DNA of 64,000 bases from Elusimicrobiota bacterium. GTDB taxonomy: Bacteria > Elusimicrobiota > Elusimicrobia > UBA1565. Under the pieces are notes generated by a model. That model had not been told where the DNA came from and searched no databases. It was given only the letters and a program-made list of their open reading frames with translations. The number at the start of each line of letters is the position of its first letter. Within the stretch, counting starts at the first letter, position 1. This document shows positions 6,777 to 15,723 of the stretch, piece by piece. Location of the stretch: NCBI GenBank assembly GCA_041660925.1, contig JBAZVI010000006.1:62001-126000 (forward strand). Reading direction: 5' to 3'. Made by a program: the position numbers and the translations under genes.

Positions 6777-9116
6777 ATGCGTTCATGCCTGCGCAGCATC
6801 CGTCTGGATACCGCCGTTCTCGTGTCGTCCTGTATCATCTTCTCTCAAACCGTTTTCGCGCAGAACGTCACGGCTCCGGCGTCCATCGGAGCGGTGCCGC
6901 TCGCCGGACTGAACGCCTCCGCGGCCGCCTCGACGCTCAGGATCGACCCCTTTTCCCCTTCCTTAGGGATGGGTCTGCCGGCGCTGACGCCGCCGGTCCT
7001 CCCCCTCCAGCCCGGCGCGCTGAACGTCGCGGCGAAGGCGCCCTCCGCCCGCCTCGAGACGATCGTGCGGGCGGCGACGCTGCACCTGCCCGACGCCTTC
7101 CGGGCGGCCTTCGTCCCCGCCGCGACCGTCAAGGACGGCGTGCTCCCCGCGATGCAGGCGGCCGCGGCGTTCACGGCCCTGCCGCAGGACGGGAAGCCGG
7201 GCGTCGACGCCCGCCTCTCCGCGGAGGTCTTCGACGGGGCCGTCGAGGGCGGAGCGGCGCAGGACCTCGGCACGGCGGTCTCGGCCGACCTGCCCTCGGA
7301 CCCGGCGCCCCGCGCCCGGCTCTCGACGCTCTATCCGCGCGTCGTCTTCCTCCAGGACGTGTTCACCGGACCGGCGCCCGACGCGGTCGTCGCGTATCTG
7401 CAGAAGATCGTCGACGCCGGCGCGCACGTCGTCTTCCTCACCTGGCGCCCCCAGAAAGGTCCCGATTCCGCCGAGGAGATCCTCCTCGGCCGCATGAAGG
7501 CCGGGCGCGAGAACCCCGTCATCGTCGTCAGCTACAACGGCGGGAAGGTCGCCCTGCACGGCCGCGCCGCGGACCCCAAGCCGATCCTCCCCCCCGACGC
7601 GCCCCGGATCGCGGATCTCTCGGGCTTCAGCGCCGAGGAAGACTCCGTCCTCCACGGCATCACGGCCTCCCTCGCCAAGCCCCTCCACCTCAAGGAAGCC
7701 CTCGCGGAAAGCCGCCAGGTGTCCGACGGGCAGCTCCTCTCCTACGTCGTCTCGCTGCCGGCCTCGGTGCCGGAGGAGAAGGTCGCGCCGCTGCGCGAGG
7801 CGCTCCTTAAGAAGTACAACGCCTCGCTCAAGGCCGCGGGCCTGCCCTATCAGGTCGCCGCGCATCCGAGCGATCCCCGCGCAGTGATCACGCATTCGAT
7901 GCCCCTGCGCTTCTCCCTCCCGCGGGTCTTCCAGGCCCTCGCGGCGCAGTTCCCGGACGAGAAGCTCGGCGAGCATCCCGAGAAGCTCCTCATCCTCACC
8001 GACTCGATGAATTCCCCGAAGTTCACCTCCTCCTTCCCGACGGGAAGCGAGATCCAGGTCGTGCGCTCGGGCGCGGACGTCGAGCAGACCCTCGGCGCGG
8101 TCCTCGGCGACCGCCAGCTCGACGCCGTCTCGCTCAAGCTCGGCAAGCTGCGCGGCTACCTCGAGTACTGGGAGCCCTCCCACAGCGCCTACCGCCCGTC
8201 CTCGGGCGGCGGAGCGCGGGTGGCCTCGGACGCGGAAGGACGGGGCCAGCACCAGAAGTTCACCATGTTCGTCGGCGGGATCATCTACCAGCTGATGAAC
8301 GAGATCTACGAGAACGTCTGGCGCGGACAGGACCGCCTGGCGTCCCTCGCCCAGGTCCAGGCGCGGCTCGCCGACATGTGGAAGCGGCCCCTCGAGAACG
8401 GCGTGCCGGTCTCGAAGTCGATGGCCGCGCTGCTCAAGACCGCGGGCTGGAAGTCGAACCGCGGCTACCTCGACTACGCCACGAGCTTCCTGACGAACTA
8501 CTGGCTGCGCGAATTCGCCGCCTACGGCACCGCCGCTCGCGACATCCGCGACAACCTCGTGAGCCTCTCGACGGACCGCAAGAGCCTCATCACGCTGGAG
8601 TTCTCGTCCCCCTCCACGAAGAAGCTCTACCGCATCCACACGCGCATCCCCCGCCTCATGCGGCGCGACAGCGACGAGGGCCGCATCCTCACCGCCTACG
8701 CCTACCGCAGCGGCAAGGAGACGCCCGACGACGGAGAGGAGGCCTACGCCGAGATCCTCGCGCTGGCCATCCTCAAGGGACACGGCCGCAAGGGCGCCGA
8801 CGGCCTCTGGCATCACGGCGCGGCGGACGGCCCCCTGCTGGGCAAGCTCCGAGTGCAGTTCGAGTATCGTTCGAGCCACCGGACCTGGGAGTTCGACCCG
8901 AAGGAATTCCTCACCATCGAGGAAGGGCGGGAGAGCCAGGGGCCCATCGTCCGGCGCCTGACCGCGGCGATCGAGCGCATGGAGGCGGACTCCGCCTACC
9001 AGAAGCATTACGAAGAGCAGGAGGAGCGGGCCACCGCGGAGGACCTGGCCGCGGAGCAGGCGACGCCGCTGCCGGCGGACGCCGTCGAGCCCGCCCCGGA
9101 CGCGGAGGCGAAATGA
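6777..9116 (+). CDS. Exported protein with degenerate HAD-like and PD-(D/E)XK-like regions
   Basis: A 779-residue protein preceded by a GAGGGGG ribosome site. The N-terminus MRSCLRSIRLDTAVLVSSC leads into a hydrophobic segment ending TVFAQ, a signal peptide. An Ala/Pro-rich stretch follows. At about 186-230, PRVVFLQDVFTGPAP and VVFLTWRPQKGP look like a HAD core in which the first catalytic aspartate is missing. At about 495-620, KFTMFVGGIIYQLMNE and LITLEFSSPS line up with the nuclease region of the next gene's product, but the H, D and D-x-K residues are absent. The C-terminus is a charged, Glu/Ala-rich tail. It overlaps the next gene by 4 bases and is its paralogue. I infer a non-catalytic partner of the second protein; no function is known. 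Confidence 0.7.
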   Translation: MRSCLRSIRLDTAVLVSSCIIFSQTVFAQNVTAPASIGAVPLAGLNASAAASTLRIDPFSPSLGMGLPALTPPVLPLQPGALNVAAKAPSARLETIVRAATLHLPDAFRAAFVPAATVKDGVLPAMQAAAAFTALPQDGKPGVDARLSAEVFDGAVEGGAAQDLGTAVSADLPSDPAPRARLSTLYPRVVFLQDVFTGPAPDAVVAYLQKIVDAGAHVVFLTWRPQKGPDSAEEILLGRMKAGRENPVIVVSYNGGKVALHGRAADPKPILPPDAPRIADLSGFSAEEDSVLHGITASLAKPLHLKEALAESRQVSDGQLLSYVVSLPASVPEEKVAPLREALLKKYNASLKAAGLPYQVAAHPSDPRAVITHSMPLRFSLPRVFQALAAQFPDEKLGEHPEKLLILTDSMNSPKFTSSFPTGSEIQVVRSGADVEQTLGAVLGDRQLDAVSLKLGKLRGYLEYWEPSHSAYRPSSGGGARVASDAEGRGQHQKFTMFVGGIIYQLMNEIYENVWRGQDRLASLAQVQARLADMWKRPLENGVPVSKSMAALLKTAGWKSNRGYLDYATSFLTNYWLREFAAYGTAARDIRDNLVSLSTDRKSLITLEFSSPSTKKLYRIHTRIPRLMRRDSDEGRILTAYAYRSGKETPDDGEEAYAEILALAILKGHGRKGADGLWHHGAADGPLLGKLRVQFEYRSSHRTWEFDPKEFLTIEEGRESQGPIVRRLTAAIERMEADSAYQKHYEEQEERATAEDLAAEQATPLPADAVEPAPDAEAK

Positions 9117-11986
9117 CGCGCCCCGTCGCGCTCGCGCTCGTCCTCGCGCTCCTCGCACAGCCGGGGTCGGCGGCGTTCGTCGCGCCGACGCCGGTCCCGG
9201 TCGCCGGGACCGTCCTCCCCGCGGCCGGAGTCTCGGCCGCGGTCCCGTTGACGGCTCCGCTCGTGCCGGGCACGATCCTCGAGAACCCCGCGCCGGACCT
9301 GGGCCTACTGCCCGCGGCCGGGGTCCTGCCCGCCGTCCAGCCGGCGCAGAGCGCCGACGCCGCGAAGGCGCCGCCGCGCATCGAAGCGGCGGTCTCGCCG
9401 GTCCCGGCCGCCGCGGCCGCGAAGCCGGCCTCGCGCCGCGGGAAGCGGAAAGCCGCGGCGGCTTCGTCCGCCGAGAGTCCCGCGCCGGCGACCTCCGCGG
9501 GCGCCTCCGACCCCGGCCTCCCCTCCGAGGGGGAAGCGCCTCAAAGTGCGGGGGAGACGCTCACCCTGCTCGACCCCGCCGCCGACGGGGCGGCCCTGTT
9601 CGACGGCGCGTCCGCCCGGCCCGCCGGGAGCGCGGAGCTCCCCGCCGAGTTCGCGGAGCAGCCCGCGGAGACCTTCGACCTGCGCTTCAGCCGCGACGCG
9701 AAGAAAGCGCTGACCGACTCCGAGCTCACCGCTTCCATCCGCCTCGTCAACGGCTCCGGCTCGCAATGGTACTGGGAGCGCTTCGTGCCGGGCAGCATCC
9801 TGCGCATCATGACGGGCGGAAAGACGATGTTCGCCACCCGCGTCATGGACGCGCGGACGGTGGAGATCGGGAAGCTCGCGCGCGAGGACTTCCAGGGCGT
9901 CTATCCCGCGGCGATGCTCGAGGAGCTCAACGAGAAGGGGCGCATGAAGTGGACGGCCGCGAAGCTGCGCGCGAAGCTCCTCGAGGACCTCACCGCCTAC
10001 CAGCGCTTCGGCAAGCGCGGCGCCCCCCGCGCGCTGAGTTCCTCCGACAAGGTCCGCGTCCTGCGCTTCATGTCCTATCAGGAAGCGAAGCTCCTTCCCG
10101 AGAACCGCGACGAGCCCGTCCTGACTCCGCGCCTGCGCGCCCCGCTCGAGATCCCGGCGTCCCTCTCCTCCCTGCCCCGCGTACTCCCCAAGGTCGTTTT
10201 CCTCGACCTGCGCCTCCTCTCCGCTCCGCTCTCCTACGACCTCATCGAGGACATCGGCAAGCTGATGAAGGCGGGCGTCTACTTCGTCCTCGTCTCCGAG
10301 CGCCCCCAGGAGGGCCCCGGCTCGGTGAAGGAGCTCCTGACGGGCGCTCTCACGCCGCGACAGCGCGACGACCTCGTCACCTATAAGCTCCTGAGCCTCA
10401 GCGACGACGGGAGCACCCTGAGCACCCTCAAAGGAGCGTTCCCGCAGGAGCTGCCGCTGCGCCGCTTCTCCGTCTCGGAACTCGACCTCCTCGAGCTCGC
10501 GGCGCGCCGGCTCGGCGCCTCGGTCCTGAGCCTGCACGGCAAGGAGTCCTCCTTCGCCCTGCGCGCGGGCGCCCTCGCCGCCGACTTCACGAGGGACCTC
10601 CGCGCGGCGCTCGGCCGGCTCGGCGTCGACGCCGGCGCCTGGTCGTTCGCGTACTCCGAGCGCGAGGGGAAGACGACGCTGGTCCTGCGCCCGCGCTCGC
10701 TTGCGGGAGCCGTCCCGGAGGTCCTCGACGCCCTGCGGGAGAGCGAGGGGACCTACGTCAACGCGAGCGACCTCCTCGTCGTCAGCCGCGACGCGGAGCT
10801 CCTGGCCGCGACGCGGGGCGCCGTTCAGCCCTCGGAGCACGCCCCGGCCCTGGAAGGGGCCGCGCTCATCGAGACGTCCCTGGCCGCGATGCTGGGGGAC
10901 TACCGTCAGAACGTGCCGGGAGACCTCGCCGCCTCGGCGTCGAAGATCTCCGCCTTCCTGCAGGGCTACAAGGACTCCGGCGGCTCCCGCGGGAACGTGT
11001 ACATGCTGATGGGCCACGTGATCCACTCGTCCTTCAACTGGGCGGTGTGGATCTACCGCAACACCGGAGCCCTCCCGCCGGCCGAGGCCGTCGTCGAGCG
11101 GGCGGTGAAGACCTGGCAGCACGAGGACCGCGAGCGCGTCGGCAACATCCTCGACGAGCCCGGCAGCTCGATGGCGGACTACCTGCAGGTGACGAAGACC
11201 CGGCTGCGGAACATGCACGCGCAGCTGGCGGACCAGCTCGCGCAGTATCCCATCGTCGTGGGGACCGAGCTCCCGAACTTCGCGGTCCTCGGCCGGGCGA
11301 AGAAGAGCCGCGGCGGGATGCTCTACTACCGGGACGTCCTGCGCTACGTCTTCGACCTCGTCCTGGCGCGGCGGACCCCGGAAGGCCTCGAGCTGCGCGT
11401 CGTGGACTTCAAGACCGGCCAGACGCCCACGCTGCAGAACCTCACGAAGGACACCCAGGTCCTCCTCTACGACGCCCTGCCCCGCTCCGCATGGCCCGAA
11501 CTGCCCCTGCCCTACGGCGTCGGCGGGACCCCGGAGAAGGTCTCCAAGCTGGATGTCGCGTTCATCTTCCCGACCGCGACCTACGTGCCGGCCATCACCG
11601 ACTGGGGGCGCCTCGCGTTCGCGAAGTTCCTCAAGAACGTGATGAACCGCATCCGCAAGCACAACGCGCCGCCCGCCGAGAAGAAGGCGGAAGCGCCTCC
11701 GGCGCCGGCCTGGGAGCTCAAAGCCGACGCCCCCGCGATGATCGAGGTCCAGGGCGTCGGCTACTCGAGCTATGAGCCGGTCCGAGTGGCGAAGGTCACG
11801 CGGACGAGGGTCTACGCCGAGCACGGCGCCGGCGGCAAGCCGGTCGCCTTCGACCGCAAGACCGGTCTGCAGACGGGTTCCGGCGTCCCGGGCGTCTCGA
11901 TGAGGATCCTGCCGGTCCCGGCGGCCGGGGTCCCCTCGGGGGTCCGCATCGCCGGCGAGCATCCCGTCGACAGCGCCGCCCGCTGA
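9113..11986 (+). CDS. Exported protein with intact PD-(D/E)XK (Cas4/RecB-type) nuclease domain
   Basis: A 957-residue protein, ATG 9113 overlapping the previous stop. Residues 1-20 (MTRPVALALVLALLAQPGSA) are a signal peptide; a low-complexity Ala/Pro region runs to about 190. Around 360-400, PKVVFLDLRLLSAPLS and FVLVSERPQEGPGS form a HAD-like half-core matching the upstream paralogue. Residues 630-800 contain every landmark of the RecB/Cas4 nuclease family in order: H638 in MGHVIH, E719 in GTELPNF, D748 in VFDLVL, D765-F-K767 in VVDFKTGQ and Q782 in QVLLYD. Those residues bind metal and cut DNA in known members. A nuclease normally acts in the cytoplasm, so a signal peptide here is odd. A role in extracellular DNA use, or a repurposed fold, are both possible. 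Confidence 0.78.
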   Translation: MTRPVALALVLALLAQPGSAAFVAPTPVPVAGTVLPAAGVSAAVPLTAPLVPGTILENPAPDLGLLPAAGVLPAVQPAQSADAAKAPPRIEAAVSPVPAAAAAKPASRRGKRKAAAASSAESPAPATSAGASDPGLPSEGEAPQSAGETLTLLDPAADGAALFDGASARPAGSAELPAEFAEQPAETFDLRFSRDAKKALTDSELTASIRLVNGSGSQWYWERFVPGSILRIMTGGKTMFATRVMDARTVEIGKLAREDFQGVYPAAMLEELNEKGRMKWTAAKLRAKLLEDLTAYQRFGKRGAPRALSSSDKVRVLRFMSYQEAKLLPENRDEPVLTPRLRAPLEIPASLSSLPRVLPKVVFLDLRLLSAPLSYDLIEDIGKLMKAGVYFVLVSERPQEGPGSVKELLTGALTPRQRDDLVTYKLLSLSDDGSTLSTLKGAFPQELPLRRFSVSELDLLELAARRLGASVLSLHGKESSFALRAGALAADFTRDLRAALGRLGVDAGAWSFAYSEREGKTTLVLRPRSLAGAVPEVLDALRESEGTYVNASDLLVVSRDAELLAATRGAVQPSEHAPALEGAALIETSLAAMLGDYRQNVPGDLAASASKISAFLQGYKDSGGSRGNVYMLMGHVIHSSFNWAVWIYRNTGALPPAEAVVERAVKTWQHEDRERVGNILDEPGSSMADYLQVTKTRLRNMHAQLADQLAQYPIVVGTELPNFAVLGRAKKSRGGMLYYRDVLRYVFDLVLARRTPEGLELRVVDFKTGQTPTLQNLTKDTQVLLYDALPRSAWPELPLPYGVGGTPEKVSKLDVAFIFPTATYVPAITDWGRLAFAKFLKNVMNRIRKHNAPPAEKKAEAPPAPAWELKADAPAMIEVQGVGYSSYEPVRVAKVTRTRVYAEHGAGGKPVAFDRKTGLQTGSGVPGVSMRILPVPAAGVPSGVRIAGEHPVDSAAR

Positions 11987-12003
11987 GAGAAGACTCGGAG
12001 CGT

Positions 12004-12034
12004 CCGCCGCATCGGTCCTTTGCCGATGCGGCGG
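12004..12034 (+). terminator. Strong hairpin between the nuclease-like gene and enolase
   Basis: CCGCCGCATCGG at 12004-12015 pairs perfectly with CCGATGCGGCGG at 12023-12034 around loop TCCTTTG. No T-tract follows. It overlaps the -35 of the enolase promoter. Confidence 0.5.
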
Positions 12035-12047
12035 AATTCGCTAGAAT
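12020..12047 (+). promoter_or_regulatory. Enolase promoter
   Basis: TTGCCG (12020-12025), 16-base spacer, TAGAAT (12042-12047). Transcription should start near 12054, leaving a 27-base leader that holds GGAGG at 12071-12075, 5 bases before ATG 12081. This is one of the few operon-first genes here with a classical leader. Confidence 0.6.
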
Positions 12048-12080
12048 AACCCCGACGCAACACCCCCCCTGGAGGTTTTG

Positions 12081-13388
12081 ATGAGCAAGATCACGAGCGT
12101 GTCCGCGATGGAGATCCTCGATTCCCGCGGCAACCCCACCGTCCGCGTCTTCGTCGGCCTCGACAACGGCGTCCGCGTCTCCGCCTCGGTGCCCTCGGGC
12201 GCCTCGACCGGAGAGAACGAGGCCGTCGAGCTGCGCGACGGCGACAAGAAGCGCTACGGCGGGAAGGGCACGCTCAAAGCCGTCGCCAACGTCAACAAGC
12301 TCATCGCCCCGAAGCTCCTCGGGCTCGACCCCTTCCAGCAGGCGCAGATCGACCGCCTGATGATCGAGCTCGACGGCACCCCGACGAAGGCCAAGCTCGG
12401 CGCCAACGCGCTCCTCGGCGTCTCCATGGCCGTCGCCCGCGCCGCCTCCGAGACCGCGAAGGTCCCCCTCTACGCCTACCTGGGCGGGGCCTGCGCCAAG
12501 CGCCTGCCGGTGCCGATGATGAACATCCTCAACGGCGGCAAGCACGCCGAGAACTCCGTCGACCTCCAGGAGTTCATGGTCATGCCCGTCGGCGCCCCCT
12601 GCTTCGCGGAGGCCCTGCGCTACGGCGCGGAGACCTTCCACGCCCTCAAGGGCATCCTCAAGAAGAAGGGCTACGCCGTCGGCGTGGGCGACGAGGGCGG
12701 CTTCGCGCCGGACCTCAAGAGCAACGAAGAGGCGCTCGACGTCATCCTCGAGGCCATCGCCGCGGCCGGCTACAAGCCCGGCAAGGACATCGTCATCGCG
12801 CTCGACCCGGCCGCCAGCTCCTTCTTCGAGGACGGCGCCTACAACCTCGCCAAGTCCGGGCAGGGGAAGAAGACCACGGCACAGATGAACGCGATGTGGA
12901 AGTCCTGGTGCGCCAAGTACCCGATCCTCTCCATCGAGGACGGCCTCAACGAGAACGACTGGAAGGGCTTCACCGAGATGACCGCCGGCCTCGGCTCGAA
13001 GGTCCAGATCGTCGGCGACGACCTCTTCGTGACGAACTCCAAGTTCGTCCGCCGCGGCATCGCGGAGAAGGCCGCCAACGCCGTGCTCATCAAGCTCAAC
13101 CAGATCGGCACCGTGACCGAGACCGTCGAGACCATCGAGCTCTGCCGCAAGGCGGGCTGGAGCTACGTCATCTCCCACCGTTCGGGCGAGACCGAGGACG
13201 CCTTCATGGCGGACTTCTCGGTCGCCATGCACGGCGGGCAGATCAAGACCGGCTCCGCCTGCCGCAGCGAGCGCATCTGCAAGTTCAATCGCCTCCTCGA
13301 GATCGAGGCGGAGCTCGGAAAGGCCGCGGAATTCTCCTCACCCTTCGCCTGCGCCCAGTCGCCGAAAGCTGCCGCTGTGGCCGCATAA
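12081..13388 (+). CDS. eno: Enolase (phosphopyruvate hydratase)
   Basis: A 435-residue enolase, converting 2-phosphoglycerate to phosphoenolpyruvate in glycolysis. It starts MSKITSVSAMEILDSRGNP, and ATG 12081 is placed 5 bases after GGAGG; a TTG three bases earlier is rejected. Seen in order: the ASTGENEAVELRDG loop, GGKHAENSVDLQEFMVMP, the catalytic-base region in GVGDEGGFAPDL, Mg ligands in IALDPAAS, SIEDGL and GDDLF, the lysine in VLIKLNQIGT, and the signature ISHRSGETEDAFMADFSVA followed by GQIKTGSACRSERICKFN. Length and motifs are typical. It is monocistronic, with its own promoter and a strong terminator. Confidence 0.98.
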   Translation: MSKITSVSAMEILDSRGNPTVRVFVGLDNGVRVSASVPSGASTGENEAVELRDGDKKRYGGKGTLKAVANVNKLIAPKLLGLDPFQQAQIDRLMIELDGTPTKAKLGANALLGVSMAVARAASETAKVPLYAYLGGACAKRLPVPMMNILNGGKHAENSVDLQEFMVMPVGAPCFAEALRYGAETFHALKGILKKKGYAVGVGDEGGFAPDLKSNEEALDVILEAIAAAGYKPGKDIVIALDPAASSFFEDGAYNLAKSGQGKKTTAQMNAMWKSWCAKYPILSIEDGLNENDWKGFTEMTAGLGSKVQIVGDDLFVTNSKFVRRGIAEKAANAVLIKLNQIGTVTETVETIELCRKAGWSYVISHRSGETEDAFMADFSVAMHGGQIKTGSACRSERICKFNRLLEIEAELGKAAEFSSPFACAQSPKAAAVAA

Positions 13389-13410
13389 GTTCCAAGGCCT
13401 GTCTGGACAA

Positions 13411-13446
13411 GGGGCCCTCCGACCATCGTCGGAGGGCCCCTTCTTT
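13411..13446 (+). terminator. Factor-independent terminator of eno
   Basis: A perfect 13-bp stem, GGGGCCCTCCGAC (13411-13423) with GTCGGAGGGCCCC (13428-13440), loop CATC, followed by TTCTTT. Confidence 0.9.
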
Positions 13447-13540
13447 GCGCCTATCGATGGGCTCTCGTTCTCCCCGAATCGTGCGCCGCATCTCCCCCAC
13501 CTCCCCATTCGAGGGCGGTGCCGAGCGCCCTTGATAAGGT

Positions 13541-13546
13541 TATAAT
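13541..13546 (+). promoter_or_regulatory. -10 box of the SGNH/TPR gene
   Basis: A consensus TATAAT 8 bases before GTG 13555, so the mRNA would start at or one or two bases before the start codon. No obvious -35. Confidence 0.65.
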
Positions 13547-13554
13547 CCCGCGCA

Positions 13555-15594
13555 GTGAGAACGCTCCTCTTCCTGCTCCTCCTGCCCCCCGCCGCGTACG
13601 CCCGCGCGGGAGACGACGGGCTGCGCTCCTACATCTGCTCGGAGCCCTATGCCCCCTTCTTCGCGGCAGAGCCCCAGCCCGACGGGAGCGTCCTCATGGT
13701 CCCGAAGAGGCGCGGGAGCGCCGCCCCGGTCTTCCGCGTCCCCAACAGGGACGGACGACGCCGCATCTTCGTGGCCGGCGAATCGGCCGCCGGGCTCCTC
13801 TCCGCCGTCGACGACGACGGCAGGGACCCGCTGGTCCGCGCGGCCGAACGCCTCGTGCCGGAGGGGCCGGGTGTCGAAGGCGTCAACTGCGGCATGGGCG
13901 GCTACGACTCCGAGCGCATCCTCCGGGTCGTGCGGGAGGTCGCGCGCTACGGCCCCGCCGAGATCGTCGTCCTGAGCGGGAACAACGAGGGGGTCGCCGA
14001 CGACTGCCCGGGTCTGCGCGCGCGCCTGCGACGCGGACTGCGGGAGGCCGAGGAGCGCCTGCGCTCCCTGTTCTCCGATGCGCGGGCCGTCCGCCATGCG
14101 ATGCGCCTCGAGCGTCACGAACGGAACCTGCGCCGCATGGCGCGCGCGGCCCGCCGCGCAGGGGTCCGCCTGGCCTTCTGCACGCTCCCCGTCGACCTCC
14201 GAGACGTCCCGCCCTCCTCCCCCCCCTATCCGGCCTCCGCCGGGCACTTCGCCGCCCGCGCGGCGGCCGAACGCGGGGAACTCCGGACGGCGCGCGGCCT
14301 TCTCGAAACGCTCCTGCGGCACGACCCCCTCGACGCCCATGCCCACTACGCGCTCGCCCGCCTCCTCGAGCGGCTCGGTGAGTCCGCCCCGGCGGCGGAG
14401 CACTACCGCCGAGCCGTCGAGTGGGACCCTTCCGCCGGCCGGGCGACCCCGCGCATGAACGAGGCTCTTCGCCGCGTCGCCCGCGAGGAAGGCGCCTGCC
14501 TCGCGGACCTCGAGTCCCTCTTCGCGAGCGCGCCCGACGCCCGGAGCTTCAGCGACGGGGTCCACTGGCTGCCGAGCCGGACCCCCGCCGTCGACGAGGC
14601 CGTCCTGGGCGCGCTGGCCGCCTGCGCGGGCCGCGCCGCGCCCGTCCGCCCCCCCGCGCTCCCCGCCGGCCCCGCGCCGCCCGCCCCCGCGACGGCGCGC
14701 CGCCTCCTCCTCAACGCGCTGCGTGTCCTCCAGACCGCCCGGGGCGGCGGCGACGGGGACATCGACGAGGCCGCCCTCGCCTACCTCCGCCGCTCCGACG
14801 CGCTCGACCGCGAGAGGCTCGAGCGCGCCGCCTCCTCCCGCGCCGGCCTGGAGGGAGCCCTTGAAGAGAACTTCTTCGTCCGGGGACTGCGCGAGGACGC
14901 CGACCGTCTCCGACTCGCGCTCCTGCGCCATCTCGGAGAACTCCGCCGCCGACAGAGAGCCCTTCCCGCCGCCCTTCGCCTCACCGACGAGGCCCTCCGC
15001 CTCGATCCGGGCGCGCGCGCGACGCAGGCCCAGCGGGCGCTCATCCTGGCCGCCATCGGCCGCCGCAAGGAGGCCGAAGACGCCTTCGAGACGCTCATCG
15101 CCGGACCTGATATGCGGCAGGACCGCGGCGCGGAGCTCCTCGCGCTCGCCCGCGCCTACGGGCTGACGCCCCGGCCTGAGCGTGCCGCGGCCGCGCGGCG
15201 CAGCGCCAAGGCGCTCTCCGACGAGGGAGTGCGCCTCCTGCGCTCCGGGGACGCCCGTGCGGCCGAGACGGCCTTCAGCGCGGCCCTCCGGGCCGAACCC
15301 CGCAGCATGGAAGCCCACCTCAACCTCTGCGCCGCGCTCACGCGCGCCGGCCGCCGCCAGGAGTCGCTGGAGCGCTGCACTCAGGCCGTGCGAACGGCGG
15401 AGGGAGCCCCGATCCTGCGGGAGCAGGACCGTTCCTTCCTCCCGAGCGCACTCGCGGCGCGCGCGCGCGCCCGGCGGCTGGCGGGCGACCCGCAGGGGGC
15501 CGCCGTCGACCTCCGCGCCGCCCTGCGGAGCGCCCCCCGCGATTGGCCTGAGTCCGCCGCCGTCCGCCGGGAACTCGAAGCCCTCGAACGATAG
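13555..15594 (+). CDS. Exported SGNH-hydrolase-like protein with TPR repeats
   Basis: A 679-residue protein from GTG 13555, chosen because TATAAT lies 8 bases upstream and a signal peptide (MRTLLFLLLLPPAAYARA) begins there. The SGNH hydrolase blocks are visible: the nucleophile in VAGESAAG, the glycine block CGMGGYDSERI, the asparagine block LSGNNEG and the catalytic Asp/His pair in SDGVHW. TPR-like helices lie between the asparagine and Asp/His blocks (about 240-300, RGLLETLLRHDPLDAHAHYALARL) and again from about 440 to the end. So repeats interrupt the hydrolase as well as follow it. Such proteins often resemble acyl or acetyl esterases of glycans; the substrate is unknown. Downstream is a long hairpin. 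Confidence 0.75.
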   Translation: MRTLLFLLLLPPAAYARAGDDGLRSYICSEPYAPFFAAEPQPDGSVLMVPKRRGSAAPVFRVPNRDGRRRIFVAGESAAGLLSAVDDDGRDPLVRAAERLVPEGPGVEGVNCGMGGYDSERILRVVREVARYGPAEIVVLSGNNEGVADDCPGLRARLRRGLREAEERLRSLFSDARAVRHAMRLERHERNLRRMARAARRAGVRLAFCTLPVDLRDVPPSSPPYPASAGHFAARAAAERGELRTARGLLETLLRHDPLDAHAHYALARLLERLGESAPAAEHYRRAVEWDPSAGRATPRMNEALRRVAREEGACLADLESLFASAPDARSFSDGVHWLPSRTPAVDEAVLGALAACAGRAAPVRPPALPAGPAPPAPATARRLLLNALRVLQTARGGGDGDIDEAALAYLRRSDALDRERLERAASSRAGLEGALEENFFVRGLREDADRLRLALLRHLGELRRRQRALPAALRLTDEALRLDPGARATQAQRALILAAIGRRKEAEDAFETLIAGPDMRQDRGAELLALARAYGLTPRPERAAAARRSAKALSDEGVRLLRSGDARAAETAFSAALRAEPRSMEAHLNLCAALTRAGRRQESLERCTQAVRTAEGAPILREQDRSFLPSALAARARARRLAGDPQGAAVDLRAALRSAPRDWPESAAVRRELEALER

Positions 15595-15623
15595 CCTGGG
15601 AGTCCCCGCTTCATCTCCGCGAC

Positions 15624-15659
15624 GATGAAGCCGCCCCTCTTCCAAGGGGCGGCTTCATC
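15624..15659. terminator. Convergent-gene hairpin
   Basis: A perfect 15-bp stem GATGAAGCCGCCCCT (15624-15638) with its complement at 15645-15659, loop CTTCCA. It sits between two converging genes and likely stops transcription both ways, though T-tracts are poor. Confidence 0.6.
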
Positions 15660-15667
15660 ATGAAGGG

Positions 15668-15713
15668 CCCCCTCTCCCATCCCATGGGAGAGGGGGCCTT
15701 GGGGGTGAGGGGG
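15668..15713. repeat. Palindromic GA-rich intergenic repeat
   Basis: CCCCCTCTCCCAT and ATGGGAGAGGGGG around a CCC turn, followed by CCTTGGGGGTGAGGGGG. It resembles the widespread bacterial intergenic palindromes with GGGAGAGGG...GGGGTGAGGG arms and differs somewhat from the GTTAAGG-ended family elsewhere in the window. Confidence 0.6.
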
Positions 15714-15723
15714 AGCGAGGGCT

